A stretch of 64,000 nucleotides of DNA from assembly GCA_922989275.2 (NCBI GenBank), contig OV277867.1, forward strand, positions 186,001 to 250,000, written 5' to 3'. This stretch comes from Gari tellinella. Lineage: Eukaryota; Mollusca; Bivalvia; Cardiida; Psammobiidae. This document shows positions 10,304 to 21,742 of the stretch, piece by piece (within the stretch, counting starts at the first letter, position 1; each line of letters begins with the position of its first letter). The notes below the pieces were generated by a model, which saw nothing but the letters and a program-made list of their open reading frames with translations, had not been told where the DNA came from and did not search any database. Both the position numbers and the translations under genes were made by a program.

Positions 10304-10312
10304 CATAGGTTT

Positions 10313-10840
10313 TCCTATCTCGGAAAAAAAGGGTGTTTCTTCAGAAATTGGACTCTCGTACTCGCTGAATATAGAAGTTATAGTGCAATATTTGGTATCA
10401 ATGTGAAGAAAAATGTTTCTCTTTCTACCGTAACCGTGTTTATTTGGAAGTTCTGCATGATTAGCGAAAAAAGTACGATAGATTCGTCCCGGTCAGGGTC
10501 GCCCTGTCCGTGAAGTTATATACCTTCTCTTATGATAGATCAAGCACTTTTTTGAGCCGGACACCTATGGTTGTAAGCAGGGTAGTTGGAGGGAGGGAGC
10601 ACTGTAGACTGACAGATGATATTATCCGATTTTTCTGACTTGTCCGAGTTATTTTAGAACAAAATAGTTCATACTGGTAAATAGATAACAGGGTAACATC
10701 GGATTCATATGGTCGCACACTTTCCGTAACGCGGCGTCTGATCAGGATCACAACTATTTTCCACTTCTTTTGAAATGCTTCATTTATATAGAGGATAACT
10801 GTATAAATGTGTCGGTGTAAGAGCAAAAACTTATAGACTG
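10313..10840. other. Repeat remnants without a gene
   Basis: Holds a family C end (GTTGGAGGGAGGGAGCACTG-TA, near 10585-10605) and a right-half 65-bp palindrome (ACGCGGCGTCTGATCAGGAT near 10731). The open frame on the minus strand here spans these repeats and is not a gene. Confidence 0.45.
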
Positions 10841-10841
10841 C

Positions 10842-11091
10842 AGGACTGCCATAAGTTGACATGAAAAATCCTAAGATTTCCAAATTAACATTTTTCAAGT
10901 CCGATTTTACGAATAGTACCTTTATCACATAGCCTGTTTCTAGCTTAGTTGACATGTGACTACTTAAAGCAGACTGGAAGTAAAGCAGAATGCGCCTAAG
11001 ACGCATTCTGTTTTACTTTCAGTCTGCTATAAGCTACCATGTACCAGAAAAAAATCGGAAGATTTAGGAAAAATCCGGAGAAAGTGCAGCC
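10842..11091. mobile_element. CAGGGCTGCCAT-type MITE
   Basis: Inverse orientation relative to the copy at 13086: it starts CAGGACTGCCATAAGTTGAC and ends GGAGAAAGTGCAGCCCTG. The central hairpin (about 10970-11033) is AAAGCAGAATGCGCC facing its complement. ATCCTAAGATTTCCAAATT is shared by every copy. Confidence 0.75.
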
Positions 11092-11281
11092 CTGGGACTG
11101 ATAGATTATCAGGCGAAGTCAAGCGTGAAAATATAACAGTCTGATGTTCACGAATGAATTAAGTTTAGATCTTTCACTGAAACATTACAGTTATTCTATT
11201 TATTTCATGCTTTTAATTAGGTTTTAAACATTTTTAGGAACTGAATTGCTTGTCAATTGAAAGCAAAAGTTCATTATATAG

Positions 11282-11448
11282 CCCGTCTGTGACAAACAGT
11301 TTACTTCCAGATCAGACGCCGCGTTATTCAGCGTCTGATCTGGATTCAAAGTGTTTGCAAATGTAAGCCAATTTCCCTCCTTATAACGACTCCCTCCGAA
11401 CAACACTCATTTTATTTGTCTCCCATTGGGTGTAGAGAGGGAACGCTG
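11282..11448. mobile_element. Family C palindrome MITE, right portion
   Basis: Palindrome at 11293-11357 (32-1-32, several unpaired positions) followed by TTTCCCTCCTTATAACGACT CCCTCCGAACAACA, CTCCCATTGGG and GAGAGGGAACGCTG-TA. The left end is not recognisable. Confidence 0.6.
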
Positions 11449-11689
11449 TATTACGATAGCGCAATTCATATACATTGTAATTACTTGTGAGCTATTACAG
11501 CTATGCGTTAATATCTCTACAAAAGGCTTGTCAGATTGGTGGTCTTACGTAAGGATGGCACAAGAAGAGGCTGCATAAACGGACAATTTTCATAGCGTTG
11601 GATATACTGAATACATCACGGTCATTTTTTTTTCTTCGTTTATATATGTAGATACGATTCACGTGCCATGTTAGAATATTTTTTTATCA

Positions 11690-12625
11690 TCATAAACTGT
11701 CCATTCAGGGTGTTATACACTGAAATGAAAATAATGTTCGTAAGATAACCATATTTCTGTAGACTTAAGCCAGCCACATTAGGGGCCCGTTTCATAAAAC
11801 TTCGTACGACAAATGTTGTCGTAAGTCAGATTATAGAAGTCTTCATAATTATTTTCCCCCGTCTAATCCTGTTTTGTGACATTTCTTTGGAATCGTATTG
11901 AAACGACGATTCCAAAGAGATTTACGAAACAGCATTGGATAGAGAAATCAGAAACGAGATGCATTTTAAAGTTTTGACGTACGACCGTTTTGTCGTACGT
12001 ATTGAAACGGACTCCAGTACTTCCATTGCTTTGATTTGATATATTAAGAAGATATGTACGGCGCGCAAATATAATCCTCACACTTGATAGATATTGCAGG
12101 GTTGGTGAAGAATCGATCATCAGTTGTCTAGGGGTAAATGTGACAAGGTAAGATTGTTGCTGTAGTTTATATAAACTCGACATTAATCATTTAACTGGCA
12201 AACAAAGCATTTACTGTTTTGCGTCCGATTCTTTTCATAAGCTTAGACCCTGTCTTGCCATATGTATCGTTAGCTTTAATCACCAAATATGTTGTTTATT
12301 GTCAGCAGTACCACTACAGGAGTAAATAGACCTTATGGTCGCAGATAGGTCAATACGGGAGTTAAACATTAAGTCCTGATAACACAACGAGTAATTCAGT
12401 GTTTGATAAGGATCCAAACTATACGAAAAGTCAAGCTGTGCTACCTATGGTTGTAAAAGAGTCACATTGTGTATTTACTTGGCACAGAGTTTTCGGATTC
12501 GCTGTTGTGTTGTCTGTGCGTACGTTTCACTTGCTACATATTCCTTTGAACTTTCGTCACGCATATATAAATAATTATTTTGCGAACAGTGTAACTGTGC
12601 AGAGTACACTTGTCCGATGCTAACA
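11690..12625. repeat. Dispersed duplication, copy 1 (copy 2 at 25455-26510)
   Basis: Shared blocks in order: TTATCATCATAAACTG, GCCAGCCACATTAG, TACTTCCATTGCTTTGATTT, TATTGCTGTAGTTTATATAA, AAGTCAAGCTGTGCTACCTA TGGTTGT, TTTACTTGGCACAGAGTTTT and CAGTGTAACTGTGCAGAGTA. Copy 1 carries an extra MITE (11782-12015). Copy 2 lacks it but has its own foldback insertion. No coding content is evident. Confidence 0.7.
11782..12015. mobile_element. GGGGCCCGTTTCATAAAACTT foldback MITE with empty-site counterpart
   Basis: Ends GGGGCCCGTTTCATAAAACT and TATTGAAACGGACTCC; inner pair TACGACAAATGTTGTCGTA and TACGACCGTTTTGTCGTACG; central hairpin around GGAATCGTATTGAAACGACG ATTCC. At 25550-25565 the duplicated flank reads CCACATTAGTACTTCC without the element, giving a natural empty site. 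Confidence 0.8.
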
Positions 12626-12884
12626 TTATTGAAATACACGTGTCGATGCTGTATCATACCCGGATTGCCGGTTTCGCAGTCATGAACTCTACCACGTCGC
12701 CATAGAAGTGCGTTTTTACAGCGAGGCCGTACAAGGAATGGTAAACCTACACACTGTGACATACTCCCCCAGCAACTTGAAATTCGTCCCGATTTTTTAT
12801 ATAGGTATAAGAGCGACTGTGGGTCGAACTCGGAACATATACAAACACGGAAACCTCGTTGGGCGCCAAATGTAACCGGGTGTT

Positions 12885-12958
12885 TTATCAAGACACACCC
12901 TCACCGAACAGGGATCGAACCCGGGTCGCCAAAATCGCAGTAATGCACTCTACCACTG
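12885..12958 (-). repeat. tRNA-derived SINE head
   Basis: On the minus strand the sequence contains CAGTGGTAGAGTGCATTACT (A box-like TGGTAGAGTGC) and GACCCGGGTTCGATCCCTGT (B box GGTTCGATCC), the spacing of a tRNA promoter. A second tRNA-like stretch (TACCCGGATTGCCGGTTTCG with CATGAACTCTACCA) lies at about 12655-12700. It is a SINE rather than a functional tRNA because no acceptor stem closes it. Confidence 0.6.
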
Positions 12959-13085
12959 TTTATGAATTCATTTTTGTTTTTTCAAGATGATTGCTCCAAA
13001 TACTGAACAAGTGATCCTAGTTTCAAACAGTTACCTAAGATAGTTATTGAGAATTGTTGTCTTACAAAAACATAATCTAAAATCT

Positions 13086-13341
13086 CAGGGCTGCCATTTC
13101 TCCGGATTTTTCCTAAATCTTCGGATTTTTTTCTGGTACATGGTAGCTTAAAGCAGGCTGAACGTAAAGCAGAATGCGCCTTTAAGGCGCATTCTGCTTT
13201 ACTTTCAGCCTGCTTTAAGTTGTCATATGCTAACAAAGCTAGAAACAGGCTATTTGGTAAAGGTGCGATTCGTCAAATCGCACTTGAAAAATACCAATTT
13301 GGAAATCTTAGGATTTTTCATGTCAACTTATGGCAGCCCTG
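13086..13341. mobile_element. CAGGGCTGCCAT-type MITE, complete reference copy
   Basis: 256 bp with ends CAGGGCTGCCATTTCTCC and ATGGCAGCCCTG. AAATCT on both sides (13080-13085 and 13342-13347) is the likely target duplication. The centre is a 36-1-36 hairpin (13147-13219) made of CTTAAAGCAGGCTGAACG, TAAAGCAGAATGCGCC and complements. CAGGG/CCCTG ends suggest a hAT-like origin, but hAT elements normally duplicate 8 bp, so the superfamily is open. Confidence 0.8.
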
Positions 13342-13429
13342 AAATCTACCAAAACGACGCAGGCGACATTTTCTGCAAAATATGAAAAAAAAAATCAACA
13401 AATAAACACGAAATAAAAAGAAATAATAT

Positions 13430-13690
13430 TTTTGCTTCTGACCGGATTTAAATACTTGACTTCATGTGCCACAGCCCTACGCATTTAATTCTAAACCGTC
13501 TCGATTTATGTTGATGTGCCTGATTTTAAAGATAATATCTTAAACTTAACCTTGATTTCAAAAAGTGAACATTGAACTAGGGAGCCGATTGTCCCAACAA
13601 GAAATATTTTCCTGCAATAACCATAACAAAATGTGATGTGACACATAACTAACTAAGGTTTGTTTTAAAGTTTAAAACAGAAACTAAAAC
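13430..13690. repeat. Dispersed SINE-like repeat (second copy 31580-31760)
   Basis: TTGACTTCATGTGCCACAGC, ACCGTCTCGATTTATGTTG, CTTAAACTTAACCTTGAT and AACCATAACAAA occur in this order in both copies. The first part resembles a badly decayed minus-strand tRNA promoter. No protein is encoded. Confidence 0.5.
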
Positions 13691-15029
13691 TGATTATTTT
13701 TACACAAAGTATTAGTCCCGACTGCTTAGCAGCCAAATACTTCGCTTTGTGAAGCAAGCATCAAATTTTGCACATATATGCTTCATGATATGCTTTCTCG
13801 GAAAATCACGAGATCCACTTGAAAAAAAAAATGGTCGCCATTTTTCAAGATGGCCGCCATTTGAAATGACTTTTAACCCTGATGAACTAAAATTTGATTG
13901 AATAGTCCTATTTTGATGATCTTTACATTCAAGTATATGTTTTCGAGTATAAGAAAACCTGTTATGAAGCTAAAAAATCAAAATTATTAAAAATACTGTT
14001 TATTTAATATGAGTTAAGGTACTTCGCATGTGCGCGTAGTTTCCATACGATTGTTATGAAACTTTTCATGAAGAATGATACTAGCCTAAGAAACAATGTG
14101 TGTAAATATAGGCAAAATTTATCGTGTGGTTTGTCTTTAAGGTCTCTTTTTCTGAAAAAAACCTAGAATTTTGATGATTTTATTTTTCTTAAAAATGAAT
14201 AAAGCTAATGACTATAATTCTCGCCCAATAAGTAGTCCACAACATTCATTACAAGAAAAGCTAAAAACATTTTGAATAAAGGTGTTCAGAAAGATGTTAT
14301 CAGCTATTTAAATTTTGCAAAATGCTAAAAAATTGAATTACAAAAAACTGACTCATTCAATGTATATTTGTTTTCATTTTATTCAAATATATGGTTGATG
14401 AACTAGTCAGTCTGAAAAAATTAGAAAATATTACAGTCAGGATTTGTTGTAATAACATATTTTCTTATTAAAATGTGGGATATTTGTTGTTTAGATACAG
14501 TTACCTACCTTAGAATTAAAACTTTGTCATTAAAATGCATTATTATTTATTCATGGACTTGCATACAAGGTTTATTATATTGTTTTAACATAATTATAAT
14601 GGGCAACATCGATCTTGAAAAGGTTAGCGTATTGATAAGCTTCAATGTGTGGCTTTATAGTTCGATCAAATCGTGTACATGTATACCGATTTAATTGACT
14701 TGTAAGTCATTAAACTAAACCGTACAGGTAAGTGGACATATACTTGGACCGTAAACATCACTAGTTCTAATCAACGAAGACTAAACATAACACGACTCTT
14801 GATTACTGCGTTATGGATTGACAAGTAAAAGGTAAAAAAGGTGATAGGTTTATCAAGTCTGAAATTTATATGTCATATTCTGCCGACTTTTACAATTACC
14901 TCCCTGTTCATCGAGTCACAAGTCGGCCATTTACATACGGCGCTACTAGCAGCCATGACACATGGACTTATTTCCCTCTCAGGTACCCATTTAAATCACC
15001 TGGGTGAAGTGGAGCAATGTAGGGTTAAT

Positions 15030-15120
15030 TTTTTGCTCAGAAAAAATTCAGTGATCCTGACAGGGCTCGAACCAGGAACCTCTCGCTTCCTAGTCGAACG
15101 TCCTACCACTGGACCACCGA
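15030..15120 (-). repeat. tRNA-like SINE promoter
   Basis: On the minus strand: GTGTCGGTGGTCCAGTGGTA GGACG (A box), a loop CTAGGAA that would read anticodon AGG, and CCTGGTTCGAGCCCTGTCAG (B box). It is close to a tRNA-Pro body, but the anticodon stem is mismatched and no acceptor stem closes. It is most likely a tRNA-derived repeat. Confidence 0.5.
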
Positions 15121-15154
15121 CACCTTCAATAAGTCAATAAATCGGACACTTAAA

Positions 15155-15238
15155 CAAAATATTTGGATCGGATGGGTCTCGAACCTATGACCTTTGGATT
15201 GCTAGTCAACCACTATACTAACTGCGCTATGAAGGATT
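15155..15238 (-). repeat. Second tRNA-like SINE promoter
   Basis: On the minus strand: CATAGCGCAGTTAGTATAGT GG and AGGTTCGAGACCCATC form A- and B-box spacing. A related unit on the other strand is at 27388-27455. No closed acceptor stem was found. Confidence 0.5.
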
Positions 15239-16299
15239 ATACTCAATCGTATAAACATTTCCTTTATATAAATTTTCTAGTATAAGCACGTACGAAACAA
15301 GTCTATGTCGTCAAGACGCATATCCGCTCGCCCGCAAGACCGACTTCCGTGAGCGAAAGGCCTTAAATAAAAAATACTGTCTCGTTGTTGAATTTTTAAT
15401 AGGTGTTGTAGCACAATACTGAACAATTACTTCATTTGCTGATACAATAATCAACTTTAGCACTTATATGCTTCATGATATGCTTTCTTGGTATATGGCG
15501 AGATCCAAGTGAAAAAACAAAATGGCCGCCATTCTTCAAGATGACCGCTTTTTTATATGACTTGAAACCCTTTATGAACTAGATTTTGATTGAATAACCC
15601 TATTTTGAAGATCTTTACATTAAATATATGTTTTCGAGTATAACAAAACCAGTTCTGAAGCTAAAAAATCAAATTTGTTAAAAATAATGTTGATTAAATT
15701 TGAGTGAAATCAAAATTAATGTTTCGTTGTTGATTTTTTAATATAGGTAGTTTAGCACATTACTGAACCAATATTTCATTTGGTGATACAATCATCAACA
15801 TTAACACTTATATGCTTCATCACATGCTTTCTCGGAAAAGCACGAGATCCAAGTGAGAAAACAAAATGGCCGCCATTTTTTCAAGATGGCCGCCATTCAA
15901 AGTGCCTTTATACTGTATTTTAACTAGATTTTGATTGAATGATCCTACTTTGAAGATATGTACATTAAAATATATGTTTTTTTAGGATTTGAAAAACACC
16001 TTTGAATTTAGAAAATCGAAATTATTGAAAATTATGATAATATAGTAATAATTAAATAAAAAATTACTGTCTCATAAATGTTTTAATGGTTAGTAGATAA
16101 CTAAAACAATACTTAAGTTGGTGATACAAGCATTAGATGTAGCACATATATACAAGTAATGATTTTTCGAAAAGGCACGAAATCCAATTGAAAAACTAAA
16201 TAGCCGCCTTTTTCAAGATGGCCGCCATTCAAAGATACTTTATATTGTGTTTGAACTAGTATTTTAGTGAAAAATCCTATTTGGAAGATCGTTACATCA

Positions 16300-16940
16300 A
16301 ACAATATGTATATTGGCTTACTCGATCTTCAACTAGATGGCAAACTTCTTGTTCAGATTACTTTATTCGTATCGCTTAGTGTTTGTCAAAATTCAGAGCT
16401 TTTTCACTATTCTCTGCACAACGATACTTATGTGCCTCCTTCGGAGCAAGCAGACGCAACATGCTGAAACGTTGTGTATGCATGTTGCGTGTTCTTGTGA
16501 AACCTCAAACAAAACGAAAGGTCTCTGTTGTACCAGCCAAAGTCTCGTAATCTCTTAACTCGCTTGTTCAACCAAACTGTAATTTGGTACAAAGTGATGA
16601 AAAAAAGGTCATCTTTACGTTGAGATCAACAACTATGACAGCACATTCATATGCACCATATGAATCAGGCCAGTGTCACTTGAGTTGTTTTGTTAAAGCT
16701 TCATGGCCAACATCAATGCAAAGAACTTTTAATCGATCTAAAACAATATCGTCTCATTTCTCGTCAAGCAAAATCACTCAATTATCCTGGATTAAAGTGC
16801 TACAGATAGCAACCATTCTGGAATCTTATTCACACCACTATGTTGATGCCCATTTACCAATTGTTATGGTATATATTTTAAAGCTAGGAAGAGAACAAAT
16901 TTTATGGCGACTCCTTATACAGTGGAGAAAACGTTAGTCT
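16300..16940 (+). other. Unidentified open region in the centre of the inverted-repeat element
   Basis: Overlapping open frames (16337-16558; about 16584-16937) with translations such as YAPYESGQCHLSCFVKASWP and IATILESYSHHYVDAHLPIV. The frames break between them. The composition is less AT-rich than the surrounding units, so this could be a relic of the element's own gene or captured host DNA. I do not recognise a domain and assign no function. Confidence 0.3.
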
Positions 16941-17150
16941 TTCCCGTTTAAACGCAAAAACACTTAAATGAGAAAAAATACAATATTTTGACAGTTCTGA
17001 CTGTTTGTTTAAATCTAAGTGGCAAACAGTTAGGATCCTGATCAAACGCGGGGTTACCCGGAGTCTGATCTGACTCCTAACTGTTTGCAATGAAGATAAT
17101 AGATTTAGCTTAAACGCCTTTATTGGGAAAGAATAACGTTTTCTCCACTG
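16920..17150. mobile_element. TA-flanked palindrome MITE, family A (complete)
   Basis: 231 bp. Ends CAGTGGAGAAAACGTTAGTC and GAATAACGTTTTCTCCACTG, with TA on both sides. Palindrome at 17023-17087 (32-1-32). Its arms carry TTAGGA / TCCTAA where most copies have TTTGGA / TCCAAA, a paired change. It is nested in the 5.5-kb inverted-repeat element and so younger than it. Confidence 0.85.
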
Positions 17151-17520
17151 TAGTAAGAAGAGTTTCTATTCATTTAATACTAGTTTCAATCAATAATATG
17201 ATATGTAAGTTTATATGTGATATAATTTGTAATTTTGTTGTATTGGTTAGCTGTATTTCCCCTTCATGTCCTAAATGTGCTAAATGGTATTTTGTGTTGG
17301 CATTGATTTAATGCTCTTATGTAAAGTATTCCAATCTGAACGTTTTAAATCTGTACTTAGTGTAAAACCTGGTTTTAACAAATTTATGGGTAAGATTGGC
17401 ATGTTTCTCATCGTTATTCTATGTTGTCAATTACAATTCCTAAAATGAAGCCTCTTTACACGTTTTAGAATACGAAAGTTAAATACTTGAGTCGGTTCAA
17501 ATCATATAGGCGCTTCAGAG

Positions 17521-17542
17521 CTTTTTTTTTTTTTTTTTTTAC
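17521..17542. repeat. Poly-T tract
   Basis: About 22 consecutive T after GAGC. A simple mononucleotide run. Confidence 0.9.
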
Positions 17543-17639
17543 CGAAACGCTAATTTGTAGTCGTTTTATAGCAATCATCTCGATATTCTGACACTATTAA
17601 GTTCTTCCCGTCAAACGCCATTCGGTTCGGTGTTTGCCT

Positions 17640-19230
17640 TATTAACGTAGTTCTATTCATAGATGTTCTACTCTGAAAACACGTGTTTTCTGATTTATAT
17701 GTGACGGGGCGATAATTTGGAAAACAAGGTAGTCATCATGAATGTGTCAGGAGGATAACGTTTACATTTTTAATTAAGGTTCTGGCCATCATATGTTCAA
17801 ATTTGGTCCTTGTAACTTTAAAACGAACGGTTCATATAGCTATAGTAAGATTACATTATAAAGTAATGTTAAATCAATAAACACTAAGTTTGAGTTATTT
17901 AAAGACCGCCATCTTGAAAATAACAGTGTTATTGAATTTCAGTAGACAATGTTAAGATATTCAAGTCAAAAACTACTCATTTCGATAGTTGGATCATTAG
18001 CATACGTCTATTTATTTACATTCTACCCTGAAAACATTTGTTTTCACATTTACAAGTAAACGAGGCGGCCATCTTGAAAAACGATGGCCATCTTGGATTT
18101 TTCAGGTGAATAACCCATTTTTCTTAAAGTGTAAATTCGGGTAACATTTGTCCTAATTTTGGTACTTGTATCTCGAAACAAACGGTCCTTATAGGCATTA
18201 TTAGATTACATAATAAAGTATATTTATACAAAGAACGCTAATTTTGAGTCATTTAATGGCCGCCATCTTGAAACTAGTAGTCCTTTTTTATTTCAATTTA
18301 CAATATTAGGTTATCTGAGTCAAAATATATTCATTTCGATATTTGGATCATAAGCGTAATTCTATTTATTGACATTCTACTCTGAAAGCATTTGTTTCCA
18401 CATTTACATGTTACGGGGCGGCCATCTTGAAAAACGGCGGCCATCTTGGATTTTGCACGTGGATAACTCATTTTTCCTAAAATATAGATGCGGGATACCA
18501 TTAGTTCCAAGTTTTGTGCTTGTATCTCCAAATAAACGGTCCTTATAGACATTATTAGATTACATAATAAAGTATATTTATACCAAACACGCTAATTTTG
18601 AGTCATTTAATGGCCGCCACCTTGAAACTAGTAGTCCTTTTTTATTTGAATTTACATTATTAAGTTATCCGAGTCAAAGTCTATTCATTTCGATATTTGG
18701 ATCATTAGCATGCTTCTATTTATTGGCATTCTACTCTGAAAGCATTTGTTTTCACATTTACATGTAACGAGGCGGCCATCTTGAAAACGGCGGCCATCTT
18801 GGATTTTGCATGTTAAAATCCCATTTTTCTAAAAGCGTAGATGCGGGATATCATTTGATCAAATTTTGCTGCTTGAATTTCCAAAGAAGCAGTTCTTATT
18901 GGCATTGTAAGATTACATAATAAAGTATATTTATATCAAAAACGCTAATTAAAAGTATATAAATGGCCGCCATCTTAAAATTATCAGTCCTTTTGGATTT
19001 TAATTTACTATATTAAGTTATATAAGTAAAATTTAATTCATTTCGATGTATGGATTATTATCATACTTCTAATTATTGACCTTCTACACTGAAAAGGTAT
19101 TTTGCACCTTTGACCAGCGGCCATCTTGAAAATTGGCGGCCATCTTGGAATTTTCGGGTGGATCTCGTAATTTTTTAAAAACATATATCCTGGGCATCAT
19201 GTGTGCCAAATTTGGTGCTTGCTTCACTAA
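17640..19230. repeat. Right-arm tandem array, ~350-bp units with GGCCGCCATCTTG motifs
   Basis: Units share TTCTACTCTGAAAGCATTTG, GGGGCGGCCATCTTGAAAA, GGCGGCCATCTTGGATTTT, ACGGTCCTTATAGGCATTAT, AGATTACATAATAAAGTATA and TTTAATGGCCGCCATCTTGA. Unit starts are 342-360 bp apart. GCCGCCATCTTG equals the complement of the published YY1 core CAAGATGGCGGC. That is sequence resemblance only. Confidence 0.65.
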
Positions 19231-20628
19231 GCGAAGTATTCCCTTCATAAAAGTGACTTAAGCAGCCGGACTATATATGCAATGGCGTTTTCAAAGAAAA
19301 CTATAAATTAAAATTAAAAATGAACAATCAATGCAACCTAGGTACGCATAGCAGTATTATCTAAATATATCAAGAACACTGAACATATATTATTCACACA
19401 TTTACCATGAGTCTAAATTTCTGAAAAATAGGGTTTGGAGATTTTTCTTTAAAAAAACCCTCAGATTTAGAATTCCTCACAGATATTGATAGATTTTCCC
19501 ATAACTTTGGTCCGACAGCTTTAAAAGCTCTGTCGGCAAAAGTTTTAGAAAGGAACATAGTAGCAATCTGTTACAGAATCTGAAGATCTTAAAATGCGTT
19601 AATAATCTAATTTGAATTGCAATTCAAATTAGATTATTAACGCATTTATATGCGCATATAAATACTTATATGTTTTTAGCATTTTAAACGCGATAAGTGG
19701 GAAGGAATAATGTTTTTTTCACTTTAGTAACGCTTTCCTTTTAGCCGCTTAATTGCCTTGTCTCGATTCCAATGAAAAGCTGCGCCAATCAGACGCTGCG
19801 TGACTCTAGTCTGATCTGGGTTTAAGGTGTTTGATACTTATTGTGATAATTCTAATACCTAAAAGGTAAAAATAGAGAAATAAAAGCATACGACAACTCT
19901 TTCGGTTAAATATCTTGCCACTGAACTACCTGTTTCATGAGCTGTTTGGTTTTATACTAATGTACCCTTCCTTGCATGATTATGTGCAGGAATGTAGTGT
20001 CTTCATTCAAATATTTTAAAAACTCGATGTTTTATGTTCCTTGGCTCTGGTTAAAAAGTCAATACTTAGCATACCTTTGGTTCATACGCATATCCATGTT
20101 GTGTGTGACTTGTGCTTGAGTCACTTCGACCGTCCGTCTGTGTGTGTACGTGCCTGTGTCTCATATCCAGAACACATTGTCAATGCCACATTCTGCTTCA
20201 GGAAACCCCTGTAGTGTCGCATACCATTTTCAGGTTACTGTGAATTGACCTTGACCTTAACCTCGTTAGTAGAAAGAAAATTCATTGAGCATATAGTATG
20301 TACGTATACGGCATCAAATAGGGATACCTCATTTTGGGATGGTGGAGTAAGAACAGTCTTGTGGCGGTCTTCATTGTTTTCGTATAAGGTATGTCTGGTG
20401 TGAGCTTTCATTCACTCCTGTGGAACGGTTGCTTGTCTTAGTAACCATTATAATAGTTCAGATGGCAGATGTTCATTGTGGGCGGAGTTTTAGATATGAA
20501 TATTCAACAGGAGAACAATTCGGACAATTTTATGTCAGATCGTTTGTGCAACCTGATAACTATGATAAGTAAACGGCATGTATACGAGCTGTTGCCAATA
20601 TTAAGTATTCTTTCCCAGATTATGCCAT

Positions 20629-20900
20629 TTGTGTATAAATAAGGATGCCACTTCAAACAGTTTTAAGCGTCATCACACTCTGAGCATGTTATCAGGCTCA
20701 GAACTATTGGCTACACAGATTTTAATAATTAGTAAACACTTTCTACATAATTTTACCTTTTGTTTGTATTTAATTCCATTTAACCCTTATCATGCTGTAA
20801 AATCGTCCGGCTTAAAATTGTCGTCTGCAAAAAATGTTAAATTAAGATTGATACAGCTTTTAAGTGGCGTCTGATCTAGATCCAAACTATTTGCAAAAAC
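20629..20900. repeat. Family B palindrome relic upstream of fucosyltransferase A
   Basis: AACCCTTATCATGCTGTAAA, TTGTCGTCTGCAAAA and TAAGTGGCGTCTGATCTAGA TCCAAACTATTTGC remain. The left palindrome arm is gone. Copy B (38320-38500) keeps more of it (AATCAGACGCTGCGTTAAGT), which shows that the MITE predates the duplication. Confidence 0.55.
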
Positions 20901-21562
20901 GTGAAGTTACGATCAGCAGGTTGAGGGTTTACGGAAATTTAGCCAAACATTATCAATGATATTAGGAGAACATCTTGTTTTAATGAGTCTGTCAACAATA
21001 GAGGATTATATTATCAATAAGGTTTGACCTGACGGTCATCACTTTCCGTCAGCTTTCGTTGGTACAATCGGTGGTACAATCGGGAGTTTCCGGATACTTT
21101 ATTGATATATACCTTAGCCGATACCAAAAGTCACTGTGTTGCAATAGCTTCAAATGGATAGCGTTAATGACTCGTTGTGGAAGGGTCATGGGTTCGATTC
21201 TCGGTACTGTTTTGTAAACTTCGGCTGTAAATATTTTTTAAATAGTAAAAAATTAAAAGTTTAGTATGCCTTAAACGATACTAAAATAAATCAGTCAGCA
21301 ATTTTTTTGAAAAACGGCCTGCTGCCTGATGCCTTTTGATGCTTGACGAAATACAAAAGTAACGCATAGTGCTTTCTGGGAGTGTTTTGCATAACGTGGT
21401 GTTCTTTGGACCAGTTTTCTAGCCAAGTTTTTCCTAGGCAAGTAGCACTGTACTCTATTTCATATACATGTACATGCAATTGCATGAATGTCATGGTTTG
21501 CATGCGTCTATCCGCATTTTTAAAAAAAATACATGTACATATTCAATAAATAATACAAAACT

Positions 21563-21635
21563 CTACCGGGGATCGAACACAATACCCTTACCTTGGTAGC
21601 GCGGCGACCTTACCACTGAGCCATCACCGACTGTA
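21563..21635 (-). repeat. tRNA-derived SINE head
   Basis: On the minus strand: GTCGGTGATGGCTCAGTGGT AAGG and TGTGTTCGATCCCCGGTAGA GTT give A- and B-box signatures. A + strand GTCATGGGTTCGATTCTCG near 21186 is another weak B box. Confidence 0.5.
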
Positions 21636-21742
21636 TTTATCTATATATATCTGGTAAGGCAAATAATTGCTTAAAACATGTTGAATATAAAGCAGAAAAG
21701 TCATTTGGTTTTTTTCTGTTTTGCCTTTAGATTGCATAAAGA

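Larger units (their letters stand above)
13713..19272. mobile_element. 5.5-kb inverted-repeat element built from ~345-bp units
   Basis: The outer ends are inverted copies: TAGTCCCGACTGCTTA, AATACTTCGCTTTGTGAAGC at 13713-13765, and GCTTCACTAAGCGAAGTATT ... TTAAGCAGCCGGACTA at 19219-19272. Inside, ~345-bp units recur in one direction on the left (from 13770, 15465, 15810 and 16145) and in the opposite direction on the right (from about 17690, 18050, 18405, 18760 and 19105). Each unit carries CAAGATGGCCGCCATT or its complement. The middle holds SINE remnants, a nested MITE (16920-17150) and an open region at 16300-16940. No transposase was recognised. TAT flanks both ends and could be the target duplication. 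Confidence 0.6.

Noticed and set aside
10530..11006. 158-residue minus-strand open frame as a gene
   Set aside because: It spans a palindrome half and a CAGGGCTGCC MITE; repeat sequence explains it.
15030..15120. Functional tRNA-Pro gene (anticodon AGG) on the minus strand
   Set aside because: A and B boxes are good, but the anticodon stem has a mismatch, no 7-bp acceptor stem could be paired and SINE-like sequence surrounds it. tRNAscan-SE would settle it.
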